Assembly: GCA_024405265.1 (NCBI GenBank)
Contig: JAKSOZ010000007.1
Coordinates: forward strand, 1-59,574
Direction: 5' to 3'
Length of the DNA stretch: 59,574 nucleotides
Source of the DNA: Kiritimatiellia bacterium
Lineage (GTDB): Bacteria; Verrucomicrobiota; Kiritimatiellia; RFP12; UBA1067
The notes beneath the pieces were generated by a model. It saw nothing but the letters and a program-made list of their open reading frames with translations. It searched no databases and was not told the DNA's origin. The position numbers were made by a program, and so were the translations under genes. Below, piece by piece: positions 50,410 to 59,532 of this stretch; within the stretch, counting starts at the first letter, position 1; each line of letters begins with the position of its first letter.

Positions 50410-53400
50410 TTACTTAAGTTCGATAACTAGCTTATAGAGATGCGCGGAGGTTTTGAGTCCTTCTACTGGGGCAAGCTCAACCTTCGCATTCGGGTATTTC
50501 GCCTGAATTGCCTCAACTGCCTCGGCAGGATCGGTAGCAAGCTTGCTCATATCGATATTCTCAATTTCCGCTTCGACCTGCTCCTGAATCGCCTCTTCCG
50601 TCGCATCCGGAGCCAAGCCCAAGATAAACGCGTTCACATTCGCCGCGCTCGGATTCGAAACCCCATGCTTCTTGACCCACTCATCGAACGCCTCTTTAAT
50701 CTTCTCGGCGACATGCTCTAGCGCCGAAGGACGCGTCGCGGCAGGTGTCCAGACTACATTTCGTATCCAAACACAATCTTCTCCGTTACTGTCGGACTCA
50801 TCCTTAATGTACATCCAGGTGGCATTGCCCTTTGCAACATCCATTTCAACCTTAGTCCATGATTTCTCCCCAAAGAAGTCTATTTCCGTCTCATCATTAG
50901 AGAAGTTCGCATAATCTACTGCATATTCTTTGCCCTTATTAATAAGCGACTCGCAGCTAACCTTCCACTCAAACGACAATTTACCTCCACTAGGAAGTGT
51001 CGCCTGTAGCCAACTCTGCGCATCATCACCAATCACTCCACTTCTCATCACATATTTCCCATCCACCAAATCGCGCTTCCATGCCGCATCGCCTCCCGTC
51101 GTGAACTCCAACTCGGATTCAAGGATTTCGTTAATCGTCCAAGGAGCGCGTACGGTCGACTTCTCTACGACCTCGCTATCGAACCAATCTTCCGCAATCG
51201 CTATTGCCTTTATCGTTAATGATCCCTCGACCTCAAATCCGTCTTCATACTTCAAGCTCGACGAGCTCGGCTCCGTTCCATCAATCGTATAATAGATGAC
51301 TGCGTCTTCATTGTCACATGTTATTACGACTTCGGTCTTCTCGGTATCATACCACTCCGCAACTTCGATCTTCGGGCTCGAGAGGATCTTCTCCGTCCAA
51401 ACTGCCGCGAAGCTGACTTCTCCGGCGATTGAGTACTTATCACCCGGCTGATAAACCTGAGTGCCATCCGTCCAACCTGCGAACGAATGCTTGGGGAGTC
51501 TCGCCTCGCCGATTTCAGGCAACTCGATCTCACGACGAAGCGCCGTTTCAATCGCGCTCGGCATCGTACCGACAACGCCTTCCCCTCCGACAAAACCGAC
51601 CGACATCGGGGTATAGGTGCTGACAACCGTCGCTTCTTCAACCTCGCTATCGAAGTAATCTTCCTTGATAGCAATTGCCTTGATTGTCACGGATCCCGCA
51701 ACTTCAAACGCGCCCTCGTAACGCGTACCATTCTCCTCGCTCGGATCCGATCCGTCGATCGTATAATAGATGGTCACTTCGTCATCAATGGCCGTGATTT
51801 TAACGACTGTCGTCGGTTCGTCATGTTCCGTAGCGACAGAGATTATCGGCATATTTAGCGTTTTGGCAATCCAAACTGCGGTGAACTGCACATCACTTTG
51901 AGGAACAAAACCGGTTCCCGCAGCATAGACATTTCCATTAAGCGACCAACCGCCGAAAGAATGCTTGGCTAACGACGCCTCGCCGATTCCGGCTAGATTA
52001 ACCGAACCACCCGAAATGACCTGCTGTGTTACAGGGACATTGCCGTTTCCACCATTCAGATCGAAAGAGACTTCTAAGACCTCCGTCCAAATCGGCTTCA
52101 CAACCATATCTTGCGCGTCAACCGTAAGCTTCTCTCCGGGCAGATAGATCTTGTCGCCATACTTCCAACCCGCGAAAACATGCCTCTCGTACGTCACCTC
52201 GCCAAGCTCCGGAAGTTCAATCTCATAGCCCGCCGAGCTGACGACACGCTCAGGAAGCGTGCCGACGATTTCTTCATCCGCGGCAAAATCGACATACGCG
52301 GCAAATGAGAACTTGACGCCATCGACCCACGCGCAATCATCGCCGGGATACTCGGCATCATCCGCATCGTCTTTTACATACTTCCATGTTATCGTATGAG
52401 ATCCCTTCGTAGTTACAGAAACGACAACCTTCGTCCAGGGCGTCTCACCGTCCGCTTGAGTATACACCTCTCCGTCAAGCCAACATTCGACATGATCACA
52501 GAAAAACTCCTCCAAGTCATCATACTCGCACGAGGTCTTCCACCAAAACTCGAATACACCATCACCTTCAAAGGTAGCGGTCATTATCGACTCGCCGTTA
52601 TTCCCTATCTTACCGCTCTTCATAGAAGGCGTTCCATCCTCCCCAAGCTCTTCTACATCCAAAAGCCAAGGCGCCGCGCCGCTTGTCTGAACCTCTACGG
52701 GTCCACATCCTTCTCCCGTTTGAACAATAGCCGCATTCACGCTCGGCAAGTAACGTTCGCTTGCGACTTCGCTGACTCTAACCCCACGCAAAAATGCCGC
52801 GGCCTTTATTGTCGTATCGGCAGAGACCACGTAGGCAAAGCGCTTCTCATACTTCGAGCTATCCTTAGTCGGCTCGGAGCCATCGGTCGTATACCTGACC
52901 TCCGTCTCATATCCGGCAATTCCGGAATATGTCATCGTTATCGTCGCACGTCCATTAACAACCTTACTCTCAGGTGTAATGGAGATCTTCGGCAGATTCT
53001 CGAGGCGATCGAGAATCGTAAACTGACGCGTAATCATGCCCTTATAATTGCCGCAACCCGTAATTGTAAGCGACGCTTCCCCGATTTGGGCATTGTTCAA
53101 GTACGAGACATTATAATCCTTGCCGTTCTTAAGCTCAACTCCAAGTCCCTCATCCGTGATACTGACCGAAGGATATTTTGCCGCGCCATCGTAGAAGAAG
53201 ACATCCTGCGAAAGTGCCGCGCTGAAGTCGCTCAAATCACGCGCGGTGATTGTGAGCGTCTTCGTCGAATCGACAGTGGTCACATAAGTATAATTGTAAT
53301 AGTCATCGCTTGCGAAACGCTTGATCGTGCCCTTCGCCTTTGCAGAGTACGCTCCCGCATTGACCGCACTCGTCGTTCCGGTGACTTCGACATCTATCTC

Positions 53401-56400
53401 ATCTACATCTTCGGCAATGATCGTCGAAATCGACTTCTCCGTTCCATCGTATGCAAACGCGGCGCTACTAGGCGACCACGCGAAAATATCCTTCCTCGTA
53501 TCTTCCGCAACAACAGAACCCTTTGTGATTAAGAAGCTCCCGGTGTAGGTGCCGATATAGTCTCCTTTGCCGCGGACAATCACTTTAGCGGTGCCGACCT
53601 TGTCATTATCGACATACTCGACCGTAAAGTCCTGTCCTTCTACCAATTCGCCGCGTCCTTCGACAGTAACCATCACCTTCGGAGTCGGCGCCGCGCCCTT
53701 CCATGCGACAGTCGTATCATGGCTGAACCTTGGCATTGGCTGAGGACCTTCCGTATCACCAAAATTCACGAGAAGCGTTGAGTTAAATTTGACGACCACA
53801 TCACCAATCGTTCCCGCAGGTATCTTATCAACCTTCTCACCATTTATCGTCCACCCATCAAAGCGGAAGGTTGAAGCCCTCGTCCCATCCGGAAGCTCCG
53901 AACCGAAGCTATAATCGGCAATTTCCGGAAGCGCACAATCCTCATTATAGGAATAAGTCTCGGGTAACTCATACCCCAGCGCTGCTGGATAGTTCGCGTA
54001 AGTAATGGTATATGTGTTCGGCGCGCAAATCGGCCTGACAATCGTATTCGTCATAATCGGTTCTTCCAAATCACGATCCCATCCAACGAAATGCCAACCA
54101 TCTTTCACTATGACATTTGGCGCGTGTGGAACAACGTCACCCTCATCAACTATATAAGACAAGTCATCTCCAGAGCTATACGACCAATTTTCTCCGGTAA
54201 GGAATTCAACGGTGTATGTATAAATATCAGGATCGATTACAATTCGTTGCGTGTATCTATCGGAATGATAATCACTGCTATACCAAATATTACATATAAG
54301 ATCGATTTCGCGGTTTTGGCGCACTCGCCACTCTTCTGCACACGGCGTAATAAACTCGAAAGTCTGGACCTTCTCGTCAACAGTCCAAGAATTCCAATCA
54401 AACGAATAGATATCTATGCTTGAGCCATCTAAGTTATAATACACATTCTCTTGCGACCGATCCCAATAATAATTATGTGGATCACGAACAATGTTTTGGA
54501 AAACAGTCTTGTAGCTTATTCTTAAGACATCACCCGATTTGACCCCAATATATTCTGGAGAGTTATAGTTGTTTGTATAAGATTCATAAGACGTCCCATA
54601 ATACGAATTCTGAACTCTATCTCTAAATTCATATTCGCCTCGAGGAATATCATGCACACGTATCTCGCGAGTTTCTTCTGGGATATCAAGCCAAATAGTA
54701 TACGAATCTTCAAATAGTGAATATGAAAACTCAATTTCCAAATGATCTAAGTTATCGTATTCCGTTAATACACAACTCCAATATAATGTCTCGCCAAAAT
54801 AAAAGACTGCACCAACTGCCTCATTTGCGCGCTGATTAGTTATATCATATCCAACAATCTTTGCAGACCATGTATCTTGTTCGCTACTGTAATTATCGAA
54901 GGACTGCATTAAATTCCTAAGCTCGGGATTAACCGTTCCCTGAACCCGATAGCAAGCATTTGAGACATCGTAAAACGCATCAGTAATCTCAAATAAATCA
55001 CCACTAATACTTCCCCATTGCCATACATCAGATAACAGAAATTCGTTGAAATTTCGTTTCTTAAGTATCGGCGAAGTTTCTATATCCCCAGTCACACAAC
55101 TGATCGACGGTTCCCAATGCGAAAACTCCATCCATGGGACATAGCACATTACTTGTGGCGAATATGCGGTATGCCCGTATTTGACATCCTTCTCAACATA
55201 TTCCTCGCACCAATATCCATTGTCGTCACACATATCGCAATCATGCGAGGATTTATACTTAACGGTAAAAGACAGCGCTGACACATCCTCGTCCATAACA
55301 ACAATTTGTTGCGCTTTATTGAACGGACTAGCATTTTCCGCATTCCCGACGGCCTGACGCACTTGTTCGGGATAATTCGTCTCTAATACGTCTATAACTG
55401 TGTATGAGAAGGCACCATCTTTAAATTCTTTTACATTCCCACCAATAATTAGATGCTGAATATGCTTAACGCCACTCAGAGCATTACCATCAATAACAGC
55501 CACATTGGAGGTAATTTCTAACACAGAACCATCCCCAATGTAGTCAAACAAGACACCATTCACGATAACAAGACCACTCGCATCTGCAAGACCTCGACAT
55601 CCTTTAAACGCGCTTCCGCCAATTTCATGAAGACAACTAGGTATATTAATTGTTGTAAGCGAACTGCAACCGTCAAACGCACACAACCCAATCGTCGTCA
55701 CACTATTCGGTATCGTTATCGACGTAAGCGAACGGCAATAGTAAAACGCATAATCGCCAATCGAGGTCACGCCGTAAGGAATCGTTATCGAGGCAAGCGA
55801 ACTGCAATAGTAAAACGCACCAGGCCCAATCGCTGTCACGCTATCGGGGATAGTTACCGATGTTAGCGAACTGCAATACGAAAACGCATCAGACCCAATC
55901 GCTGTCACGCTATCGGGGATAGTTACTGATGTTAGCGAATTACAACCGTCAAACGCAGACCGGCCTATTGATGTCACACAATCAGGAATTTTAACATCCC
56001 CATTAACACCTAACAAAACTGTCTTTCCATCTTTAGAGCATAGCATTTTGTTGATTGAGCGGAAACGCGGATTATTATCTCCGACAATAAATTCCATTCG
56101 CGAACTGCAGTCGCTAAACACACCCGCCCCTATAGTTGTAACACTATCAGGGATCGTGATCGTTGTCAGCGAACTACAACGATAAAACGCATAATCGCCA
56201 ATTGAGGTCACACCATCAGGGATCGTGATCGAGGCAAGCGAACTGCAATAGTAAAACGCAGAATCGCCAATCGAGGTCACGCCATCAGGAATCGTTATCG
56301 AGGCAAGCGAACTGCAATAGTAAAACGCCCGCTTTCCAATCGTCGTCGCACTATTCGGTATCGTCACAGACTTTAGCGAACTGCAATATTCAAACGCACT

Positions 56401-57126
56401 CGACCCAATCGTCGTCACGCTATTCGGTATCGTTATCGAGGTAAGCGAACTACAATCGGAGAACGCCCCTGACCCGATCGTCGTCACACTATTCGGAATC
56501 GTGATCGACGTAAGCGAACTGCAACCGCGAAACGCCTCCGACCCAATCTCCGTCACGCTATTCGGTATCGTCACGGACGTAAGCGAACTACAATAGGAGA
56601 ACGCCCCTGACCCAATCGTCGTCACGCTATCGGGTATCGTCACCGACGTAAGCGAACTGCAATCCGCAAACGCATTCGATCCAATCGTCGTCACGCTATC
56701 GGGAATCGTGACAGAAGAAGGACAATTCCCTTTATACTTATAAAGGCATCCGTTCCCTAGGATAACTAAACCATCCGGCTGATTATTATAGAACGGCGTT
56801 CCGTAAAACGCACTCGACCCGATCGTCGTCACGCTATCCGGTATCGTAATCGAAATAAGCGAACTGCAATCTATAAACGCACAATTCCCAATCGTCGTCA
56901 CACTATACCCGCCAAGTGTCGATGGAATCGTAAGCGAGCCGGAATATACATTGGAATACTGAGAAGCGTACGACCCGCGATAGGTAATCTCGGCATTATA
57001 GCCACCATTCCCATCGTCAATAAGATTAAAATACCAAGTTACGCCATCAACCGTGGCCTCATACTGATTCGCCCAAGCCCCCGCGGCAAAGAGCGCGGCA
57101 AAAATAAACGCGATAAGTTTCTTCAT
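50410..57126 (-). CDS. Giant BspA-type leucine-rich surface protein
   Basis: ATG 57126 (MKKLIAFIFAALFAAGAWA signal peptide) has GGAGGATCTGAC upstream; longer in-frame starts lie within the leader. The 2,238-residue product has about 15 leucine-rich repeats of 23 residues (CSSLTSVTIPDSVTTIG type) in residues ~70-520, two beta-rich interruptions, an InlB-like region (about 1080-1180: VEFLTGENWSY, FVGWDRDLEE), MBG-like domains (about 1230-1430), CHB_HEX_C-like segments (YTTDGSEPTKDSSKYE, YYTIDGSDPSEENGTRYE, YYTIDGTEPSSSSLKYEDGF) alternating with InlB-like repeats (FDLNGGNGN, FGGWSLNG), and a helical C-terminus. No PEP-CTERM tail. Probably an adhesin or polymer-binding surface protein. Confidence 0.88.
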   Translation of the reverse strand: MKKLIAFIFAALFAAGAWANQYEATVDGVTWYFNLIDDGNGGYNAEITYRGSYASQYSNVYSGSLTIPSTLGGYSVTTIGNCAFIDCSSLISITIPDSVTTIGSSAFYGTPFYNNQPDGLVILGNGCLYKYKGNCPSSVTIPDSVTTIGSNAFADCSSLTSVTIPDSVTTIGSGAFSYCSSLTSVTIPNSVTEIGSEAFRGCSSLTSITIPNSVTTIGSGAFSDCSSLTSITIPNSVTTIGSSAFEYCSSLKSVTIPNSATTIGKRAFYYCSSLASITIPDGVTSIGDSAFYYCSSLASITIPDGVTSIGDYAFYRCSSLTTITIPDSVTTIGAGVFSDCSSRMEFIVGDNNPRFRSINKMLCSKDGKTVLLGVNGDVKIPDCVTSIGRSAFDGCNSLTSVTIPDSVTAIGSDAFSYCSSLTSVTIPDSVTAIGPGAFYYCSSLASITIPYGVTSIGDYAFYYCRSLTSITIPNSVTTIGLCAFDGCSSLTTINIPSCLHEIGGSAFKGCRGLADASGLVIVNGVLFDYIGDGSVLEITSNVAVIDGNALSGVKHIQHLIIGGNVKEFKDGAFSYTVIDVLETNYPEQVRQAVGNAENASPFNKAQQIVVMDEDVSALSFTVKYKSSHDCDMCDDNGYWCEEYVEKDVKYGHTAYSPQVMCYVPWMEFSHWEPSISCVTGDIETSPILKKRNFNEFLLSDVWQWGSISGDLFEITDAFYDVSNACYRVQGTVNPELRNLMQSFDNYSSEQDTWSAKIVGYDITNQRANEAVGAVFYFGETLYWSCVLTEYDNLDHLEIEFSYSLFEDSYTIWLDIPEETREIRVHDIPRGEYEFRDRVQNSYYGTSYESYTNNYNSPEYIGVKSGDVLRISYKTVFQNIVRDPHNYYWDRSQENVYYNLDGSSIDIYSFDWNSWTVDEKVQTFEFITPCAEEWRVRQNREIDLICNIWYSSDYHSDRYTQRIVIDPDIYTYTVEFLTGENWSYSSGDDLSYIVDEGDVVPHAPNVIVKDGWHFVGWDRDLEEPIMTNTIVRPICAPNTYTITYANYPAALGYELPETYSYNEDCALPEIADYSFGSELPDGTRASTFRFDGWTINGEKVDKIPAGTIGDVVVKFNSTLLVNFGDTEGPQPMPRFSHDTTVAWKGAAPTPKVMVTVEGRGELVEGQDFTVEYVDNDKVGTAKVIVRGKGDYIGTYTGSFLITKGSVVAEDTRKDIFAWSPSSAAFAYDGTEKSISTIIAEDVDEIDVEVTGTTSAVNAGAYSAKAKGTIKRFASDDYYNYTYVTTVDSTKTLTITARDLSDFSAALSQDVFFYDGAAKYPSVSITDEGLGVELKNGKDYNVSYLNNAQIGEASLTITGCGNYKGMITRQFTILDRLENLPKISITPESKVVNGRATITMTYSGIAGYETEVRYTTDGSEPTKDSSKYEKRFAYVVSADTTIKAAAFLRGVRVSEVASERYLPSVNAAIVQTGEGCGPVEVQTSGAAPWLLDVEELGEDGTPSMKSGKIGNNGESIMTATFEGDGVFEFWWKTSCEYDDLEEFFCDHVECWLDGEVYTQADGETPWTKVVVSVTTKGSHTITWKYVKDDADDAEYPGDDCAWVDGVKFSFAAYVDFAADEEIVGTLPERVVSSAGYEIELPELGEVTYERHVFAGWKYGDKIYLPGEKLTVDAQDMVVKPIWTEVLEVSFDLNGGNGNVPVTQQVISGGSVNLAGIGEASLAKHSFGGWSLNGNVYAAGTGFVPQSDVQFTAVWIAKTLNMPIISVATEHDEPTTVVKITAIDDEVTIYYTIDGSDPSEENGTRYEGAFEVAGSVTIKAIAIKEDYFDSEVEEATVVSTYTPMSVGFVGGEGVVGTMPSAIETALRREIELPEIGEARLPKHSFAGWTDGTQVYQPGDKYSIAGEVSFAAVWTEKILSSPKIEVAEWYDTEKTEVVITCDNEDAVIYYTIDGTEPSSSSLKYEDGFEVEGSLTIKAIAIAEDWFDSEVVEKSTVRAPWTINEILESELEFTTGGDAAWKRDLVDGKYVMRSGVIGDDAQSWLQATLPSGGKLSFEWKVSCESLINKGKEYAVDYANFSNDETEIDFFGEKSWTKVEMDVAKGNATWMYIKDESDSNGEDCVWIRNVVWTPAATRPSALEHVAEKIKEAFDEWVKKHGVSNPSAANVNAFILGLAPDATEEAIQEQVEAEIENIDMSKLATDPAEAVEAIQAKYPNAKVELAPVEGLKTSAHLYKLVIELK
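55600..56900 (-). repeat. 69-bp coding tandem repeats (leucine-rich units)
   Basis: About 15 units of 69 bases encode the 23-residue repeats of the giant surface protein. Neighbouring units are nearly identical at DNA level (for example AACGTCACGC/ATCGTCGTCACGCTA stretches), which favours slippage and length change. One unit pair is interrupted near 56000-56100 by a non-repeat segment (residues LCSKDGKTVLLGVNGDVK). Confidence 0.85.
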
Positions 57127-57420
57127 GTCAGATCCTCCAAATCTCATGCGCAGTGAACGCCGTGGAAGAATCCGTGCATGAAAAAAGAGCGCATTTTCTC
57201 TCATGCACTCTGTCGAAGCCCTACCACAGGCATACTGTGAATACACGAAGAGACAATGCGCCCACAATGGGCGCATCATCCACTTACATGCCGTCCACAG
57301 ATTGAAATAGTGGTAGTATTTCGACAGAACGACTTGTTAGCGTTGACGCTAAATTGTTTTGCCGCGGAATTCACCGCGCATCCGGCAGGATTTCTCCCCC
57401 ACCGAACGTTTGATATTGTA
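57127..57420 (-). promoter_or_regulatory. Long structured leader and promoter of the giant surface gene
   Basis: Promoter: TTCCAA, 17 bases ending GGGAATATGG, TACAAT (57420-57415) on the minus strand. The ~290-base leader has no good frame but at least four hairpins: TTAGCG/CGCTAA (57337-57352), TGCGCCCA/TGGGCGCA (57254-57273), CACAG/CTGTG (about 57223-57240) and GTGCATGA/TCATGCAC around a CTC/GAG inner pair (57172-57209). No known riboswitch class was recognised. Confidence 0.6.
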
Positions 57421-57529
57421 CCATATTCCCGCTTGAGTTGGAAGCGCAAAGACTCAAAAATCTACATAGCTAAAAGAAGATCCCACAGCATCACCACGGG
57501 ACTTGTATGGCCTTCAAAATATCTCAGGC

Positions 57530-58600
57530 TTATGTCAATTCAGCTTCAAGCTCTTCGATCGACGGTAGATCACTCTTGAATTGTTCGGGGATAATGCCAC
57601 TCAGCTCATAATCAGAAACAGCAAGCGGCATGTCGACTTTATTTACCATGTATTTAGCAAGAACCGAGTTCTTGCCTTTGCAAACCAATAGCCCCATTGC
57701 AGGATTGTCTCCCGGACGATTAAGCGTCAAATCTACAGCAGCTACATACCCCTGAAGCTGCCCGAGATCCGCTGGTTCAAACTCACCCAACTTCACTTCG
57801 ACAACAAAGTAACGATGGAGCGGGATGAAATAAAACAGAAGATCGATTTGCTTGTCCTCTCCACCGACAACCATCGGATATTCGCGCCCTACGAAAGAAA
57901 AGCCCTTGCCCATTTCGACTAGGAGCTTCTCAACATTGGCGGTCATCGCACGCTTGAGCATGTCCTCATTGTACTTTGGCGTAAGACCTTGGACATCGAA
58001 GATGTACGGATCTTTGGTCAGTTGCTGTGCGAGATCTCCATCAGGTTTTGCGAGGACTTCCCGAAAATTCGAAATCGCCTTACCTTCTCGCCCGTAAAGA
58101 TCGGTCGAAATCCAATTTAAAAGCGAGTTGCGACTCCAATTATTCTCAATCGTCTTCTCTACATAAAAAAGCGCCTTCTCTACATTTCCGCTGCACTTGT
58201 TCATGATGAGGACATGGTGACCCCAAGGAATCTTGACTAGTTTTTCAACAAGTTGTTGAATCGCAGTATTATTCGAATTTTCGTCATTTTCGAAAGTTAG
58301 CACATTATTAGCTAGCGAAGAATAGAACTTGTAGAAACCACGAATATAGTAAAGGTTTTGCGCGGAGAAACACTTTGATCCGGGAATCTCACGACGAAGG
58401 TCATGAGAAAGTTGCTCAAGCGCTTTCATAGAGAGCGATTTGCCATTCTCTCGCGCGAAAATATCACGACCAAGCTTCCAATAAAACTCCAAAAGAGCAC
58501 GATTTACCGAAACTGCAGCCTTAATTTGCGTCGCTCGAAAGCCAGCCTTAAGTTCGGCAATCCAGTTCAGATATTCAGTTCCTGTAAGCAACTCATTCAT
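57530..58600 (-). CDS. YhcG/DUF1016-family PD-(D/E)XK nuclease-like protein
   Basis: A 356-residue protein taken from ATG 58600 (MNELLTGTEYLNWI); an upstream in-frame TTG is only 2 bases from the -10 and cannot be on the transcript. The N-terminal DUF1016 helical domain (about 10-170: LGRDIFARE, YYIRGFYKFY, LVKIPWGHHVLIMNKC) is followed by the C-terminal nuclease-like domain (about 195-350: GKGFSFVGREYPMVVGGEDK, QIDLLFYFIPLHRYFVVEVK, LGEFEPADLGQLQGYV) with the Asp, Glu-x-Lys and Gln of the PD-(D/E)XK core. Family members are frequent in defence islands and mobile regions and are thought to repair or cut DNA. It stands alone with its own promoter. Confidence 0.9.
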   Translation of the reverse strand: MNELLTGTEYLNWIAELKAGFRATQIKAAVSVNRALLEFYWKLGRDIFARENGKSLSMKALEQLSHDLRREIPGSKCFSAQNLYYIRGFYKFYSSLANNVLTFENDENSNNTAIQQLVEKLVKIPWGHHVLIMNKCSGNVEKALFYVEKTIENNWSRNSLLNWISTDLYGREGKAISNFREVLAKPDGDLAQQLTKDPYIFDVQGLTPKYNEDMLKRAMTANVEKLLVEMGKGFSFVGREYPMVVGGEDKQIDLLFYFIPLHRYFVVEVKLGEFEPADLGQLQGYVAAVDLTLNRPGDNPAMGLLVCKGKNSVLAKYMVNKVDMPLAVSDYELSGIIPEQFKSDLPSIEELEAELT

Positions 58601-58626
58601 AGCATTATTCGTTAAGTTTTTCAAGT

Positions 58627-58649
58627 ATTATATCATATTTTCGCTTTAG
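58627..58649 (-). promoter_or_regulatory. Promoter of the YhcG-like gene
   Basis: TTTCAA, 17 bases ending GAAAATATGA, TATAAT on the minus strand. The element is strikingly close to the giant-surface-gene promoter (TTCCAA, CTCAAGCGGGAATATGG, TACAAT). Confidence 0.65.
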
Positions 58650-58739
58650 TTGAAAGCAGAAAGGTTGTTCAAAAAATTGCCACGGGAGAAATGGCGCTAT
58701 TTAAGCGCGAGGTAGATCGCGGCGACCACCGATGAAGCT

Positions 58740-58879
58740 AGCGCGCTGAAAAATAAATCTCAGCACGCTGAAAAGCAAATCTCAGCACGCTGAAAAGGAA
58801 ATCTCAGCGCGCTGAAAAACAGAAGTCAGCACGCTTAGAACTCCAACTGAGCGTGCTCAGAATCACAAGCGAGCACGCT
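58740..58879. repeat. 22-bp phased array, seven units (AGCRCGCT)
   Basis: AGCGCGCT at 58740 and 58806, AGCACGCT at 58762, 58784, 58828 and 58872, AGCGTGCT at 58850: six steps of exactly 22 bases. The first four units share most of the remaining 14 bases (GAAAA ... AAATCTC); the last three keep only the core, still in perfect register. Confidence 0.92.
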
Positions 58880-59037
58880 GATAAACAGATCACACACCGA
58901 AGTCCTCGCTCGCCAACACTCCCGAAACTTCAAACCTCGGTTTGGTTCCCCCCACACCCCCTTCCGTCTCTCTAATGGCGGGAGACGGAGTCTGTCCCCG
59001 TACCGAAAAATCGCCTCAAGCGGTAACAGCTTCAATC

Positions 59038-59180
59038 AGCGTGCTCATCGCCTATTGATCAGCCCGCTCACTCGCGCGAGTGAGCCCGCTCATTCTCTTG
59101 AGTGAGCCTGCCCATCGGACACCGATCAGCCCGCCCATCGCCTACCAATCAACGCGCTCATCGGCTCGAGTGAGCCCGCC
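59038..59180. repeat. 22/23-bp phased array, seven units (AGCCCGCT/AGCCCGCC)
   Basis: Cores at 59038, 59061, 59083, 59105, 59128, 59151 and 59173 (steps 23, 22, 22, 23, 23, 22). The core AGCnnGCY is that of the neighbouring array at 58740. Spacers are of two alternating kinds: one ending GAGTG (22 bases) and one ending ATC (23 bases). Confidence 0.8.
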
Positions 59181-59270
59181 CATTGCTCACATCGGCTAAG
59201 GCACCTAACCAGGAACGTACCCGCCATGTGAAAAAGCGTACTGCGTTTTCAAATCTTCTCTGTAGAGCGC

Positions 59271-59329
59271 GATGTGTCAAAATTATGGGAAACATGGTCT
59301 GACCTTCCGTCTCATAATTTTGACACATC
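59271..59329. repeat. 59-base hairpin element with perfect 17-bp arms
   Basis: GATGTGTCAAAATTATG (59271-59287) and CATAATTTTGACACATC (59313-59329) are perfect reverse complements around a 25-base loop. Size and form fit a mini inverted-repeat or REP-like element. The right arm reads well as a terminator only on one strand, and no gene ends nearby. Confidence 0.7.
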
Positions 59330-59498
59330 AAAACATCAAGTAAATTACATTATTAAACGCATTTCATGCGCAATTCTGATTGAGTCTTTACCCTTCTAAC
59401 ACGGCGGCGTGGTTCGCACCACTAAGCTACTCCGTTCAGGAGAAGCGCGAAAAGAGCGAATAGCCGCAACGCGGCAAAAGAAACGCACCGAAGAAGTA

Positions 59499-59532
59499 GG
59501 TGAGGCTAGTGACGCAAGGTTGAGCGTTGAGC
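59499..59532. repeat. 34-base repeat shared with 43486-43519
   Basis: Both copies read GGTGAGGCTAGTGACGC then [A/G]AGGTTGAG then [C/T]GTTGAGC; only two mismatches in 34 bases. Flanking sequence differs. Non-coding in both places. Confidence 0.75.

Noticed and set aside
58740-59180. Replication origin iterons
   Set aside because: 22-bp iterons occur in plasmid origins, but there is no rep gene, no DnaA-box cluster and the same pitch appears with other words elsewhere in the window.
59385-59445. tRNA gene
   Set aside because: A hairpin GTGG/CCAC and a GTAGCTTAG-like string recall a tRNA D-arm, but no acceptor stem, anticodon arm or T-loop can be paired.
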